Source: Icerya purchasi (lineage: Eukaryota; Arthropoda; Insecta; Hemiptera; Monophlebidae). From it: a stretch of DNA of 64,000 nucleotides. The stretch covers positions 502,221,352 through 502,285,351 of the forward strand of contig CM077115.1 of assembly GCA_039619475.1 (NCBI GenBank), read 5' to 3'. The stretch's first letter is position 1. Every line of letters starts with the position of its first letter. The notes below the pieces were generated by a model that saw only the letters and a list, made by a program, of their open reading frames with translations, had not been told where the DNA came from and ran no database searches. The position numbers and the translations under genes were made by a program. This document shows positions 43,421-54,394 of this stretch, one piece after another.

Positions 43421-46400
43421 ATTTATTATGAAGATTTTAAATTGGAACTTAAATAGTCTTCGGAGTAAACTTCCGGAACTACAAATTATAATCGCTCAAA
43501 ATAACCCAGATTTCATCTTCCTACAAGAGACTAGACTGAAAAAAAATGAAATTTATAACTTAAAAAACTTCACTTTATGTCGTACTGACGTAGCTACTGA
43601 TACAATTGCTAACGGTGGCGTGCTCATTGGTGTCAGAAATAACCTATACCACCACATATTAACCCTTCGAACAAGTTTACAAGCAGCGGCGATCACTATA
43701 AGAAGTCCACTCAAAATTACTCTGTGCTCTTTGTACCTTCATCATTCCGACGAAATTACAGAATTCAGCCTAGACCACCTAATAAACCAATTATCGACTC
43801 CATTTATAATCAGTGGGGATTTTAATGCTCATAACTTTATATGGGGCTCGGAGTACACAAATGATCGAGGAAGAATCATCGAAAAAATTATAGACCGTCA
43901 CAATCTAACCCTGCTCAACAATGGAACCAAAACTCACTTCAACTCTTTCAACGGAAGCTTGTCAGCTATAGATGTCTCAATATGCAGCAGTGCTCTAGCT
44001 CCGATGCTTGAGTGGCAAACTCTCCCCACTCTTTTCGGAAGCGACCATTTTCCCATCTTAATTTCTATACAAACGGTCGTCGACATCAATCAAAATAAAA
44101 AATACCCAACATGGAGAATCAAGGATGCTGACTGGCCTAACTTTACCAACTCCATAAACCTACAGCTTCCGGGAAATTGCACAGATGCCAACGAGATGAA
44201 CAATGTAATCGTAAATCAAATCAACAGTGCTGCAGACAAAAATATTCCCAAAAATAGTTCAAACATAATAAGGAAACAAACAATCTGGTGGAATAACGAT
44301 TGCAAATTTGCAATAAAACAAAAAAACCGCCTTCTCACCCGTTTTAAACGTCATCCTACGGAGGAAAATTTAAGTAAATTTAAAATCGCTCGAGCAAATT
44401 GTAAACATACTATTCGAGAAGCAAAAAAACAGTCCTGGATCAAATTTACATCCTCGTTTAACGTCCATACACCGGTAAAAGAAGTCTGGAATAAAGTAAA
44501 AATGATTTCAAACAAGCAACATTTTACTTCGATCACGGTACTTAAACCAACCTCACAATTTATCCAGCAAAAGCAAGACATAGCCGAATGCTTTGCGAAT
44601 CATTTCTATCAATCATCATCCAAGGAAAATTATTCAATATCGTTTCAAAACAAAAAACAGGCCGCCGAACAACGAGAAGTCGATTGCATCGAGACTAGTC
44701 CTCAGGAATACAATTTGCCCCTCACCTATAATGAACTCTTCTTCACTTTAAAACATATGAAATCGTCGGCAGCTGGACCGGACAATATCCACATAGAAAT
44801 GATCAAAAAATTGAATGTTGGTTCTCTTCAAACTATAGTCAAATATTTCAACTTTTTATGGAGTTCGAACCAGATACCAGATAGCTGGAAAGTTGCTCAC
44901 ATTATCCCCCTATTAAAACCAGAAAAAGACCCACTCTTACCAGCCAGCTATCGACCTATTTTATTAACAAATACGCTATGCAAGGTTATGGAGAAAATAA
45001 TAAACAACCGGCTAAAATGGACACTCGAACAAAAAAATCTTCTAGACCCTCTGCAGTACGGTTTCCGCTCAGGTCGGAATACGATTGACCATCTTATCAG
45101 GCTCCATCAGCAAATCTGTGATGGTTTTGTGACTAATCAATTTACTATGCTGGTAAGCTTCGATCTTGAAAAAGCCTTTGATCGAATATGGCAATATAAA
45201 ATTCTAAAAATGCTGGAAGAATGGAATATAAAAGGAAATATGCTGTACTTCATAAAAAATTTCTTATCAATTAGAACATTCCAAGTAGTACGGAACCAAG
45301 ACATCTTATCTTCCCCGAGAATTCAAGAAAGTGGTACACCACAAGGATCGGTAATCGGCCCTACCTTATTCATCATAGGTATAACAGACATAGCTAAGCT
45401 TGTTGCACCACCAGTTAAATATCAAGTATTTGCCGACGACCTAGTCATCTATATGACATCTTCGAATTTATGTAGTTTGAACACTGCTTTACAAAACACC
45501 ACCAATAAACTGCAAGAATGGGCTCTAGCTAATGGGCTATCCTTCTCAACAAGCAAAACCAAAGCGATTACATTCAGCAACAAACGTTCTGCTCCTCCCG
45601 AATGTAACATCAAGCTAAACAATATTCCCATATCAAGCTGCGAGTCCATAAAAATCCTTGGAATGACATTTGACCGCAAGTTGTCTTGGAAACATCATTT
45701 ACAAAACTTGAAAATAAAAACTTATAAATCCCTAAATGTACTAAAAATGGTTGCACACACAAAATGGGGCGGAGACAGGAAAACATTGAAAAACCTATAT
45801 ACGGCATTGACTTTATCCAAGCTGGATTATGGATCAGTCATATATAATAGCGCGAAGACAAATCATCTCGAAAAATTAAATCCAGTACAAAACACCGCTC
45901 TACACCTCATTACAGGTGCATTTCATACCAGTCCTATCGCTAGTCTACACGCTGAGAGTAATATTTTACCCTTAAAACTCAGAAGACGTCTCTTGTCGCT
46001 AAAACACTTCGTCAAATTAACAGCTAACACCGCAAACCCTTCCAACCAAAAGAACATGTTTCCAAACTTTGTACAACAGTATGATAAAAAATCCAGAATC
46101 CAAAAGCCATTTCCGATACAGTGTATGGGATTAATTGCAGAATTGAATTACACTCAACCTATTTATACCATCCACTCGCCAGATCGACCTCCATGGTATT
46201 CTACCTTTCAGCTCGCTAATTCTTGCATCAATAAGGCAAAAAAAGAGGACAAGTTGTTAACCAAATCAATTAGGAAAATTATTCAGAAAAAATGGCAAAC
46301 CGAATGGCAACAAACCCAAAGTTCAAATAAATTATTTCTCATCAAAAAGGAACTGCAACATTGGGAAACATCGTATCGAACCAATCGACAAGAAGAAATC

Positions 46401-46529
46401 GTTCTAGCACGTCTCCGAATTGGTCATTATTCGATAACGCATAAATACATCTTAGAAAAAACACAAACTCCTCAATGCCATACTTACAACGAAATCATTA
46501 CCATACAACATCTACTGTTGCAAATGTAA
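43389..46529 (+). CDS. I-like ORF2: endonuclease and reverse transcriptase, no RNase H, C-terminus frameshifted
   Basis: The frame opens at 43389, overlapping ORF1 by 32 nt in another frame. A second ATG at 43428, 8 nt after the ORF1 stop, sits right before the endonuclease (MKILNWNLNSLRSK) and may be the true start. Endonuclease: LQETRLKK, SGDFNAHNFIWGS and FGSDHFPIL (about residue 217). RT: SSAAGPDNIHIEM, ASYRPILLTNTLCKVMEKI, LQYGFRSGRNT, SFDLEKAFDRIW (motif A), SGTPQGSVIGPTLF (motif B) and catalytic FADD at 681-684. Between the thumb and the RLRIGH motif, where RNH-bearing relatives have RNase H, none of the TDGS, AE, SD or GNExAD motifs occurs. The tail reads CHTY (CxxC expected), and an extra A near 46523 ends the protein early; about 50 more codons continue in another frame. 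Confidence 0.9.
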   Translation: MTTCRMAHPDRFIMKILNWNLNSLRSKLPELQIIIAQNNPDFIFLQETRLKKNEIYNLKNFTLCRTDVATDTIANGGVLIGVRNNLYHHILTLRTSLQAAAITIRSPLKITLCSLYLHHSDEITEFSLDHLINQLSTPFIISGDFNAHNFIWGSEYTNDRGRIIEKIIDRHNLTLLNNGTKTHFNSFNGSLSAIDVSICSSALAPMLEWQTLPTLFGSDHFPILISIQTVVDINQNKKYPTWRIKDADWPNFTNSINLQLPGNCTDANEMNNVIVNQINSAADKNIPKNSSNIIRKQTIWWNNDCKFAIKQKNRLLTRFKRHPTEENLSKFKIARANCKHTIREAKKQSWIKFTSSFNVHTPVKEVWNKVKMISNKQHFTSITVLKPTSQFIQQKQDIAECFANHFYQSSSKENYSISFQNKKQAAEQREVDCIETSPQEYNLPLTYNELFFTLKHMKSSAAGPDNIHIEMIKKLNVGSLQTIVKYFNFLWSSNQIPDSWKVAHIIPLLKPEKDPLLPASYRPILLTNTLCKVMEKIINNRLKWTLEQKNLLDPLQYGFRSGRNTIDHLIRLHQQICDGFVTNQFTMLVSFDLEKAFDRIWQYKILKMLEEWNIKGNMLYFIKNFLSIRTFQVVRNQDILSSPRIQESGTPQGSVIGPTLFIIGITDIAKLVAPPVKYQVFADDLVIYMTSSNLCSLNTALQNTTNKLQEWALANGLSFSTSKTKAITFSNKRSAPPECNIKLNNIPISSCESIKILGMTFDRKLSWKHHLQNLKIKTYKSLNVLKMVAHTKWGGDRKTLKNLYTALTLSKLDYGSVIYNSAKTNHLEKLNPVQNTALHLITGAFHTSPIASLHAESNILPLKLRRRLLSLKHFVKLTANTANPSNQKNMFPNFVQQYDKKSRIQKPFPIQCMGLIAELNYTQPIYTIHSPDRPPWYSTFQLANSCINKAKKEDKLLTKSIRKIIQKKWQTEWQQTQSSNKLFLIKKELQHWETSYRTNRQEEIVLARLRIGHYSITHKYILEKTQTPQCHTYNEIITIQHLLLQM

Positions 46530-46816
46530 AAAATATGTGGAACATAGAAAAAACTGTAACCTCGAGGGGAAATCGCTCTACGACATTTTGAGCGATGATG
46601 AATTGGTTTCTAAAGATCTCATAAAATATTTAAAGTCAACCTCTTTGTACTGTATAATATAAGATATAAACTAACTTAAATTTAAATCTGTCGTAAAATC
46701 CTATGAAATATTTAAAATCAATCGCTATGTAATCTATTTATAAGATGTAAACTTTATGTATTCGTCGCAAATAGCCAGAGTTGCTGAGCGACAATAAATA
46801 AACGTATTAAAAAAAA

Positions 46817-46826
46817 AACTCCATTG
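46817..46826. repeat. Target-site duplication, right copy (AACTCCATTG)
   Basis: Matches 41891-41900; the next bases diverge (ATAG versus GATG). Confidence 0.75.
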
Positions 46827-49019
46827 ATAGTGAGTACCCCAGAGAAGTAAAATATTTCTCTTTTAGCTTCGATAATGTTGAAGAATTTTCAACAGACTAC
46901 ATACAAAAAAAAACAAAACACTATAGTAATGTTTACAATCTACGGCATCAGAGTCCGTGTAATACTCTACATGATAAATACGGTTTGGGAACTCTTAAAG
47001 ACTTTGTTGCTTTCAAAAATTTCTTGAAGTAGGCATTAAAGTTACTAATATGTTTCAATTTTTTTTTTGTTGTTGCTGGTTTTTTTTAATGAAATATGTC
47101 GAATTTTAATCTTACAAAAAAAGTCACCAATTGGCAACCTTCATTCAAGTTGGCAACATTTTTATAACACGTATTATTCGATAATTTTACCGAATCATTC
47201 GCTGAAATATTCTCTTACGTCTTTAGATGTGTATGCTGAAACTTTTTCAAATTAACGGGGGGGGGGGGTGAATTCGAAAATATCGGAATTTGAAAAAGTA
47301 ACTCTCCAACTCGGACAAATTTTTCATTCGAGCTGAAAAAAGTTCGCTAACGATTATTATTGTTAGCGAGGGGTGACGCATATGTGTATCTGTAGGCAAA
47401 ACACACTTTTTCCGCCTATAAATGTTTAAGTAAATTATAAATTACAGTCGATACTGGAATATTCGCAAACTGGGTTTAGCGGAAAAGGAGGAAATGTTAC
47501 GGAAAGGAAGCGATCTGACAAGAGCTTCGTCAAGAGCACATGAATTGCGCGGGATTATGTCGAATCAGACTTCTCCGAGTGAAGCCGGTTGGGCAAGTTT
47601 TTTTTGTAAAAAGAACGTCGCAAACGAGTTAATAAGAACTTTTCGTAAAAACATTCCATCACGCACGATGAATTAGTCGAGATTTTAATAAAAACTGAAA
47701 GTATACAGCTACTAAAAATTTTGAAAATAATCGCAAAAACGGGAGAACATATTAATTTGTGAAATAAATTTAAAAACCAGCATATTTCCGAGTTACATTC
47801 TCTATTATCATGATTAGCATACGTAAGTAGTCAGGAAATAAGAGGTCTGGCAAGTGAGAAATTCACCCAAAACTCAGTTCGCAATCGAAAATTAACCCAA
47901 TTTCCTGCACCGCAGCTCAGAAACTAATTAAAATTTGTTTCTCGTGATTCGAGGTTTACTCAAATTTTCTTCCGGGGATCTAAATTTCTCCATCGCTGTC
48001 CTATTGTTTTGATGATCCGAACGAATTTTCAAAATCTAACCTAAATTTTCTTCTAAGGAGTCAAAAGTCCGATGACTCTTTAGGCTGTTCCAGAGACCAG
48101 TAATCGGAACACGCACCCCCCCCCCCTGAGAGGGTCCTAAACCTCCGGTAATCCGAACCATTTTAAAAATTAACCGATAATTTATATCGAAAGTCCGAAA
48201 CTTACCTTAATCACTTCTGTCCCTTTTATCGACCGCAGGTAATTTTTATTCATTTGTTCGTGTCCGACGCTGACTGCTGGAAAAAAGAAGCTACCGTCGC
48301 CGCCATATATTTTCCTATTGTTCACAATACTTTTTTTTTTTTTTTTTTTTTAAATAAGTTTGTGGGTCTTACTGGTCAAGTATGCCCGTTGTGTGAGTGC
48401 TCGACTCTTTTATTATCGTTTATTTAGGTTGTACACGTTACAAATGTATACATACTTATTATACACATCGAAATTATATAAACCTTAATTAATATATGTC
48501 TTAGTAAATATATATAACTTTTTTTTTCCACTGTACCAGTCGAGGGACCACAAACAGCGCCAATATTAATTTTAATATGATGATAGAAATGTGACCAATC
48601 CAAAGCCCTCCAGTGAGGGGTTTGGCTTATAATAGTTCACTACAACTTATAAAAAGGGATACAAAGTCTAGAGAAGGACGAAAAGCGACATAAGCAGTAC
48701 AGCACAATTTTGACCATATGGCCCTTAGGATATAAAAAGCGAATGGGATGGATTTTAAGAGAAAACAACATGAGATTAGTACAGCAGCGTGTACAATGTA
48801 ATATTTAGAGCACAATCGTCATGATAACAGTGCTATTTAGTGTATTTCATAAAAGCTCGGCACGCATTTAGTGTGCAAGAGTGCGAGCACCACAACAATC
48901 GCCTTAAGGAACGTTATCCATACGTAGCAAGTCTACTTCTTATGATATCTGATAAAAACTCGAACACCATGGCAATCACTAAGTTAAGAGTGACCCATAC
49001 ATGTCATGTTTATTTGGGT
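46827..49019. other. No gene recognised
   Basis: AT-rich with a G run (47256-47266), a C run (48116-48127) and a T run (48331-48350). The T run followed by TAAATAAG could be the complement of a retroposon tail, but no body is recognisable. No coding motif. Confidence 0.4.
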
Positions 49020-49900
49020 CAGATGACCTGGACCCCATAGTAACCGTTGCTGTTTGGTCGGACAACAGAGTCCGGTGAAGTAAATACTTGATAAAAGTTT
49101 CGAGTCATAATAACTGATGCTAACGTATTTAAAACTAAATGCACTTAAGTTATGGGAAGAGCGTCACGACACCACTTCCTTCTCTTTAACCTTCTTCTCG
49201 GATTATCCGGAAGAGTATTTATAAACATGCTACTAACTTTAGGATTGGGATGTAGATTTAGATTTTCAAAAAATTTGCTGTACTGTTGAGTATGAACTGA
49301 TTTAACAAAAGGAACATGCAGATCTCGATGGAGAGTTAGGTTTGAAACATATTTTGGTGCTGCTGCAATCCCTCGGAGGATAATGGACTGCTGACTCTGA
49401 ATACGAGCAAGGTTGCTTCTACTTGTATTTCCATATAGTTCTAGGCCATACCTCCACACCAGAGCTATAATCATCAAGTAGATAGATCGTTTTAACCTTA
49501 TAGCACTGATGATATGGCATCCACTAGTCTATGGCACTGTTGTATGGTAGAATGCTGTGTTCGAAAACCAAATTGATGTACTGGTATCAATTTTTTATTT
49601 TCAATTACTGGAATTATTCTTTGTAGGATTAATTTCTCGAAAACTTTTGAGAGAGTATTTAGCAGACTGATTGGTCTATAGGATGATAGGAGAGACAACG
49701 GTTTCAAGGGTTTTGGTATCATAATTATTTTAGATTTTTTCCATGATTTCGGATAGTGACCTATTCGTAGGATGGCATTAAATATAAAACAGAGAAGAGT
49801 GGCAGATTTTTTGGGCAGGTGAATTAGAATTTCTCCCGTTACTCCATCGAGTCCAGGAGATTTCCTTAGAGGAGCTTTTTTGAGACATTTGTATACCTCA
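49020..49900 (-). pseudogene. Jockey-clade relic with RT palm deleted
   Basis: On the minus strand: EVYKCLKKAPLRKSPGLDGV, KKSKIIMIPKPLKP, SSYRPISLLNTLSKVFEKLI and HQFGFRTQHSTIQQCHRLVD (RT fingers), open to 49498. The sequence then jumps straight to YLMMIIALVWRYGLELYGN (thumb, IIKPTWSYGAQLWG in the 17 kb element). About 650 bp, including motifs A, B and the FADD box, is missing. The C-terminus includes RDLHVPFVKSVHTQQYSKF and RRRLKRRKW, ending at 49145. Its 3' UTR keeps TCACCGGACTCTGTTGTCCG (a small hairpin, GGAC/GTCC). Confidence 0.85.
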
Positions 49901-49950
49901 TATAACTTATATATAGGTATAAAGAAAAAAGAAAAACCATACACATACAT

Positions 49951-50257
49951 GCATTCACTCTAAATAGTCATATATATATATATAATGATAGCGTTCGCAA
50001 ACAATATCGTCTTTATGAATTCCAAACAGTAAGTTAAACGAAAAAGGAATGACACAAAAACAACATAGAATACGTGTATAATCAGTAGTTGCATGATTGA
50101 ACTATCTAGGTGTGAGGAATTTGGACGCAGTTTGTTTTTATTCTTTGCACCATTCCTTCAGCCATTTCACCACCTCTTTTTTCCACACACCAATACTGTT
50201 TTCGTTTATAATATGATTGGAGATTATTCTCATTAATTTAATTAAAACCGAATCATC
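49951..50257. other. No gene seen
   Basis: AT-rich DNA with a short (TA)n at 49972-49984. Confidence 0.35.
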
Positions 50258-51722
50258 TTTTTTTTTTCTTTTTTTTTTTGAAAAATATGTATTTATAATT
50301 TTTTACATACAAAAATTTTCGTCAAGCTAAAACGCTTATCGACGAATTATCCTATTTGACATTTTGCCATCTTAAATTAACTTATACATATACATGATCG
50401 TGTAATATTTACTTAATCTATCTATTTTACTTATCAATAATTACTAATCTATTTCTATTTTCTATATTCAGTTTTTTTTTTGTTTTTTTCCCTAGCTTTT
50501 TTTGTTTGCGCTTTGTCTTTTTATTTTATGTTTATTATTTTTTTTATATTTTCATCTTCCTGAAGCCATTCCTTTATTTTCCTTTTTCTTTCCCCTATTT
50601 TTTCCTTCTCTATTATTTCTTCGGGTATTTTATTCAACATCTGAGTTATAATATATTTATCCGTTTGCTCCCCCATCTTTGTTCTTGCTAACGGTAATTG
50701 GTACGAAAGTTTTTCCCTCAATTCGTATTCTGTGTTTATTCTTTCCTCCAATTCAATTTTCTTTTCTGCTGATATGTACTCCCATATCTTCAGTAATAAG
50801 TACATTCCTCTTATGCTCATTACGTTTTCTTTTTTAATTATTTCACTATCGGTTTCTCCTTTATGGTTTCCTATTAATTTCAAGCATTTAATTTGCAGTT
50901 TATTTATTTTCCCCAAGTATGCTTTTCTCGCCATTCCCCACGCCTGAATTCCATATCTGATCCTCGACTCTACTAGCGCATAATAAACTACTTTTAATGT
51001 TTCATTTGTTGCATATTTCTTTAATGTATATAAAGCTGGTAAAACTGCTCTTATTTTCTTTGCAATGTATTCCATATGTATGTCCCATCTTAAGTGTTGA
51101 TCCATCATTACTCCCAAATATTTATACTGCATTACTATGTCTAACTTTTGACAGTTTTTCATTTCGCATTCGCGTCTTTCCCCCATTGAATGTACACATT
51201 CATTTGAGTGCATTATTATATTTGGACAATACAAATCAGAGCTGTCTCTTTTTTTCCGCAGTACCATTGCTTTAGTCTTTTTTACATTTATTCTTAGACT
51301 TTTATCGTGTGCCCATTTACTTATTGTTATTAGATCTTTTTGCATCCTTATTTCTGCCTCTTTCACATCTTTATGTGACGTAACTATTGCTATATCATCC
51401 GCGTACGCGACTACCTCACTGTAACTTAATTCCTTATATAGACCATTCGTATATATAATAAACAGTATTGGCGCTAGGTTGCTACCCTGCGGAACTCCTA
51501 CATCCATCTCCTCTTTTTCACTTTGCACATTTAAGATATTTACGCATGTTTTCCTTTGTGTTAAATAACTTTGAAACCATTTTTTCAAATTATTCGTTAT
51601 TCCTATCTCCTCTAATGTGTTTATGATTATTTTATGATCAACCGTTTCAAATGCTCTACTAAGATCTATGAACGTTATCAACACCTTCTTTCCCTCTTCA
51701 AAGCTATCTCTTATATGTTATC
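50258..51722 (-). mobile_element. 5'-truncated CR1/Jockey-superfamily LINE with intact RT core
   Basis: The minus-strand frame is open from about 51722 to the stop at 50521 (about 400 codons). It begins DSFEEGKKVLITFIDLSRAF (motif A), then VGVPQGSNLAPILF (motif B), VVAYADDIAIV (catalytic YADD), YKYLGVMMDQHLRW (thumb) and VVYYALVESRIRYGIQAWGM, with a Lys/Glu-rich C-terminal region ending KKIINIK. No lesion occurs in this part. A 3' UTR of about 240 nt ends in poly(A) (T run 50258-50279 on the plus strand). The endonuclease and RT fingers are absent. A TSD could not be fixed. Exact clade uncertain. Confidence 0.85.
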
Positions 51723-51788
51723 AATTCGTAGATTTTCCCCTCTAGGGTATATGTAATATATATTATTTTGATTTCTTCTTATTCGAGT

Positions 51789-51982
51789 TTTTGGCCTAGT
51801 TGGTAACCTTTTCCTTCCTTGTCAGTTGTTCCTATTCTAGCTTCTTTCATTCATTCAATCTCGCACCAGATTAAAATCTAATATGTTATTCTCCTTTTGA
51901 ACTATTACTTAGATTCCTTGGCTGATTGGGCTGTTGCTCTTCGTTGGCGTATCCATAATAAAAAAAAAAACCAAAAAAAAAA
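51789..51982 (+). mobile_element. RNH-family 3' tail (copy J)
   Basis: CTTGTCAGTTGTTCCTATTC then CATTCATTCAATCTCGCACC and AGATTAAAATCTAATATGTTA match copy I (41.29-41.44 kb) nearly base for base, including the GTTGGCGTATCCA end and A-rich tail. It sits between two related minus-strand RT fragments. TATTCGAGT occurs at 51780-51788 and again at 51999-52007; it may be the target duplication, although 16 bp separate the A tail from the right copy. Confidence 0.75.
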
Positions 51983-52925
51983 CCTTATATTGATATTATA
52001 TTCGAGTAACCTGTAATAGTAATAGTACATCTTTGGTGACATTTCATCATTTTCCTTCCACCATGTTGATCTCGAGTCACTTCGTCTCCAGTAGGGTAGT
52101 ATAATTTTAAGACACCTTTTTTGATTTTTACCTATTTTATTGATTTCCGTTTTCTTAGCCTCTCCCCATATTTGGATTCCATATAGAATTCTAGCCATAA
52201 TTATTGCATTGTAGTATATACGTAGTGTTTTATATGAAAGTACCTGCTTTAATTTGTATAGAGCTGGAATTGTTTGTCTTATTTTCAAATTTAAGACTTG
52301 AACGTGCTTTTTCCAGCTCAAAGATCTATCGATATATACTCCTAAATATTTAAAGTCTTTTACGTTTTCAAGAGGTGGGCATAAACATGTAGGTGAATTA
52401 TTCGTTTCATGAAGTTCATGTAAGCATTCGTTATTATGAAGTATGATTCGCGGGTCGTGACCCTTGTGTTTAGTACTGTTTCGGATATGAATCAATTTAT
52501 ATTTATTTATATTTACACATAACTTCCTATCATGTGCCCATTTACTAAAATTATCTATATCCCCTTGCAGTAATTTTTCCGCCACTTCTATCTTTTTATT
52601 TTCAATTAGCAGCGCAATGTCATCACCAAAAACATATACCTTTGCATTTTTAATGTGCCTGTGTAATGAGTTAGTGTATATTATAAATAGGATAGGAGCA
52701 AGTATAGTTCCCTGACCTACCCCAAATTGAATATTTTTTTCATTATTATTACTCCCTGAGATTTTTACTACATTTTTCCTGTTTTTTATATAATTTTTAA
52801 ACCATATTAGTTGGTTTTTTAGAATACTCTGATTTTCTAAGTCATTAATCAGTAAATCGTGATTAATTAAGTCAAACGCTTTTGTTAGATCAATGAAGGT
52901 AATTATAAATTGGTTACTTAATTAT
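51983..52925 (-). pseudogene. Second CR1/Jockey-superfamily RT fragment, related to the one at 50.3-51.7 kb
   Basis: The minus-strand frame reads FIITFIDLTKAFDLINHDLL (motif A), FGVGQGTILAPILFIIYTNS (motif B, PQG changed to GQG) and VYVFGDDIALL (FADD changed to FGDD, both Asp kept). Then come GDIDNFSKWAHDRKLCVNIN, FKYLGVYIDRSLSWKKHV and YGIQIWGEAKK, ending at YYYYYRLLEYNINI, where copy J begins. The first residues coincide with the first residues of its neighbour. No stop interrupts it from about 52915 to 51985. The C-terminal ~130 residues and 3' UTR are not contiguous with it. Confidence 0.82.
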
Positions 52926-54390
52926 TTAAATATTTAAAGCTTTCACAGTGATTACTCATAATAAATAATTTTCGGAATTGTTTCCGAAAATTATTTATTA
53001 TACTTAACTATTTGTTTATTTTTCCATGGCCATTAAAGCTCCAACCGCCGTGGAAACGATTCGAACATACACACGCACACTTAGACGTTGATGTTGCCCG
53101 TTATATTAAATTTTTAATTATCAATCTTTATATCATTAACATATTTTTTTGATTATTTTTATCGGTATTATTTTTTCCTGCACAGTCATGTCATCATTAG
53201 CACTTTACAATGGCAGATAATTTTAACCTTTTGGAAACCACCGACCATTAAAAATATTTTTAATATAATCCAGATCTCAGCGTATGCGATTTTTTAATTA
53301 ACAAATCGCTCTGCGGAGGTTGCAAACGTCAATTTTTTTTTCCAGGAAATGTTAACCCTTGCAGGGCCTCGCAGTAACAGCCTCTGGGACTGTATAGGAC
53401 ACGTACCTTCAAGGACACTTATGCGCCGTTTGTACGTTATTTGTCGCTATTCGACGCAAGAATATTTTTTACGATCACACGTATACACGTGTACGCGCAC
53501 GTACGCATCTCCAACAGGTAAAAATTGTCATCGCCATCATGGCCACCATCGATAAGCTTACACCATGTTGTTCCAGCCACCGTTTTCTGCATTTCAAAGA
53601 AATACAAACGTTGCTTTGCAATCTAAGAAATATCGTCCTCCGCTTTGTCATTCGCATATCGGGTATCGTTACTCCTTAACCTTTGCATCGTACTATTTTA
53701 CGTCAGCGGACACAACATAATTCTGAGAAGTACGAAGATTTGCTTGCATACCGGATAACCGTTAAATTCCAGCCCACAGTCACGTACGCACCATTACATC
53801 CCTCTCTGTCCGATGTACTAGCATGTATCCTTCTGCCTCTTGCACACCCTCACTTTATATTTCATTGCCTAAGTAAGTTTATGAACTATACGCACCGCCG
53901 CACGCGTCGCCCTAGCCCAGAGCTGCCGGACCCCAACGAAATTTATTTTCACGTATACGTGTGTATATGTGTATGTGCATATGAATTTACGTACGAGTCT
54001 TATTGTTGTAATATTCTGATGATGTATCAAGCAATCATATGAAACTATATTTCTAGAACCTGTTTGTAGTATGGTAAGCCATTGTGGATCATTGATTGAA
54101 CCTGACGTTATTAGTTATTCCTTAAATGTATACGCTTCGGTTAAATCAGTGTTCTTATCAGCAGCTAAAAGTTTAAAATAATTTTTTTATCGTTTAAAAA
54201 GTATTTTTCCATACGAACAATAACGATAGCTCGAATACGACTATTGCAGCCGAATTTATTTAAATTTTTTCTAGAAATACTGATGATGACGCTTTTCGGA
54301 ATTATTTTCCAGATATACTATCACCACCAGCGCCTATATCACTGAAATTTTCGCAGTTACGTCGACACCTATGTCTTTTACAAGGTACAT
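52926..54390. other. No gene recognised
   Basis: AT-rich with a GC-richer patch at 53350-53960. Open frames there (up to 119 codons at 53683-54042) show no motif. Confidence 0.35.
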
Positions 54391-54394
54391 AAAT

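Larger units (their letters stand above)
41901..46816 (+). mobile_element. Full-length I-like non-LTR retrotransposon with TSD
   Basis: About 4.9 kb: a 179-nt leader starting GATGAGAGATTTTATGC, ORF1 (446 codons), ORF2 (1046 codons), a 3' UTR of about 280 nt and a short A tail (46809-46818), flanked by 8-10-bp TSDs. Both ORFs are long and open, with lesions only at the C-terminus of ORF2. It is the only element in the window with a true 5' leader plus both ORFs. Confidence 0.88.

Noticed and set aside
42080..46529. Host gene pair (zinc-knuckle protein plus large enzyme)
   Set aside because: ORF1/ORF2 arrangement, endonuclease and RT motifs, A tail and TSD identify a retrotransposon.
53683..54042. 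119-codon open frame as a gene
   Set aside because: No motif, no conserved domain wording and no flanking signals; expected by chance in the GC-richer patch.
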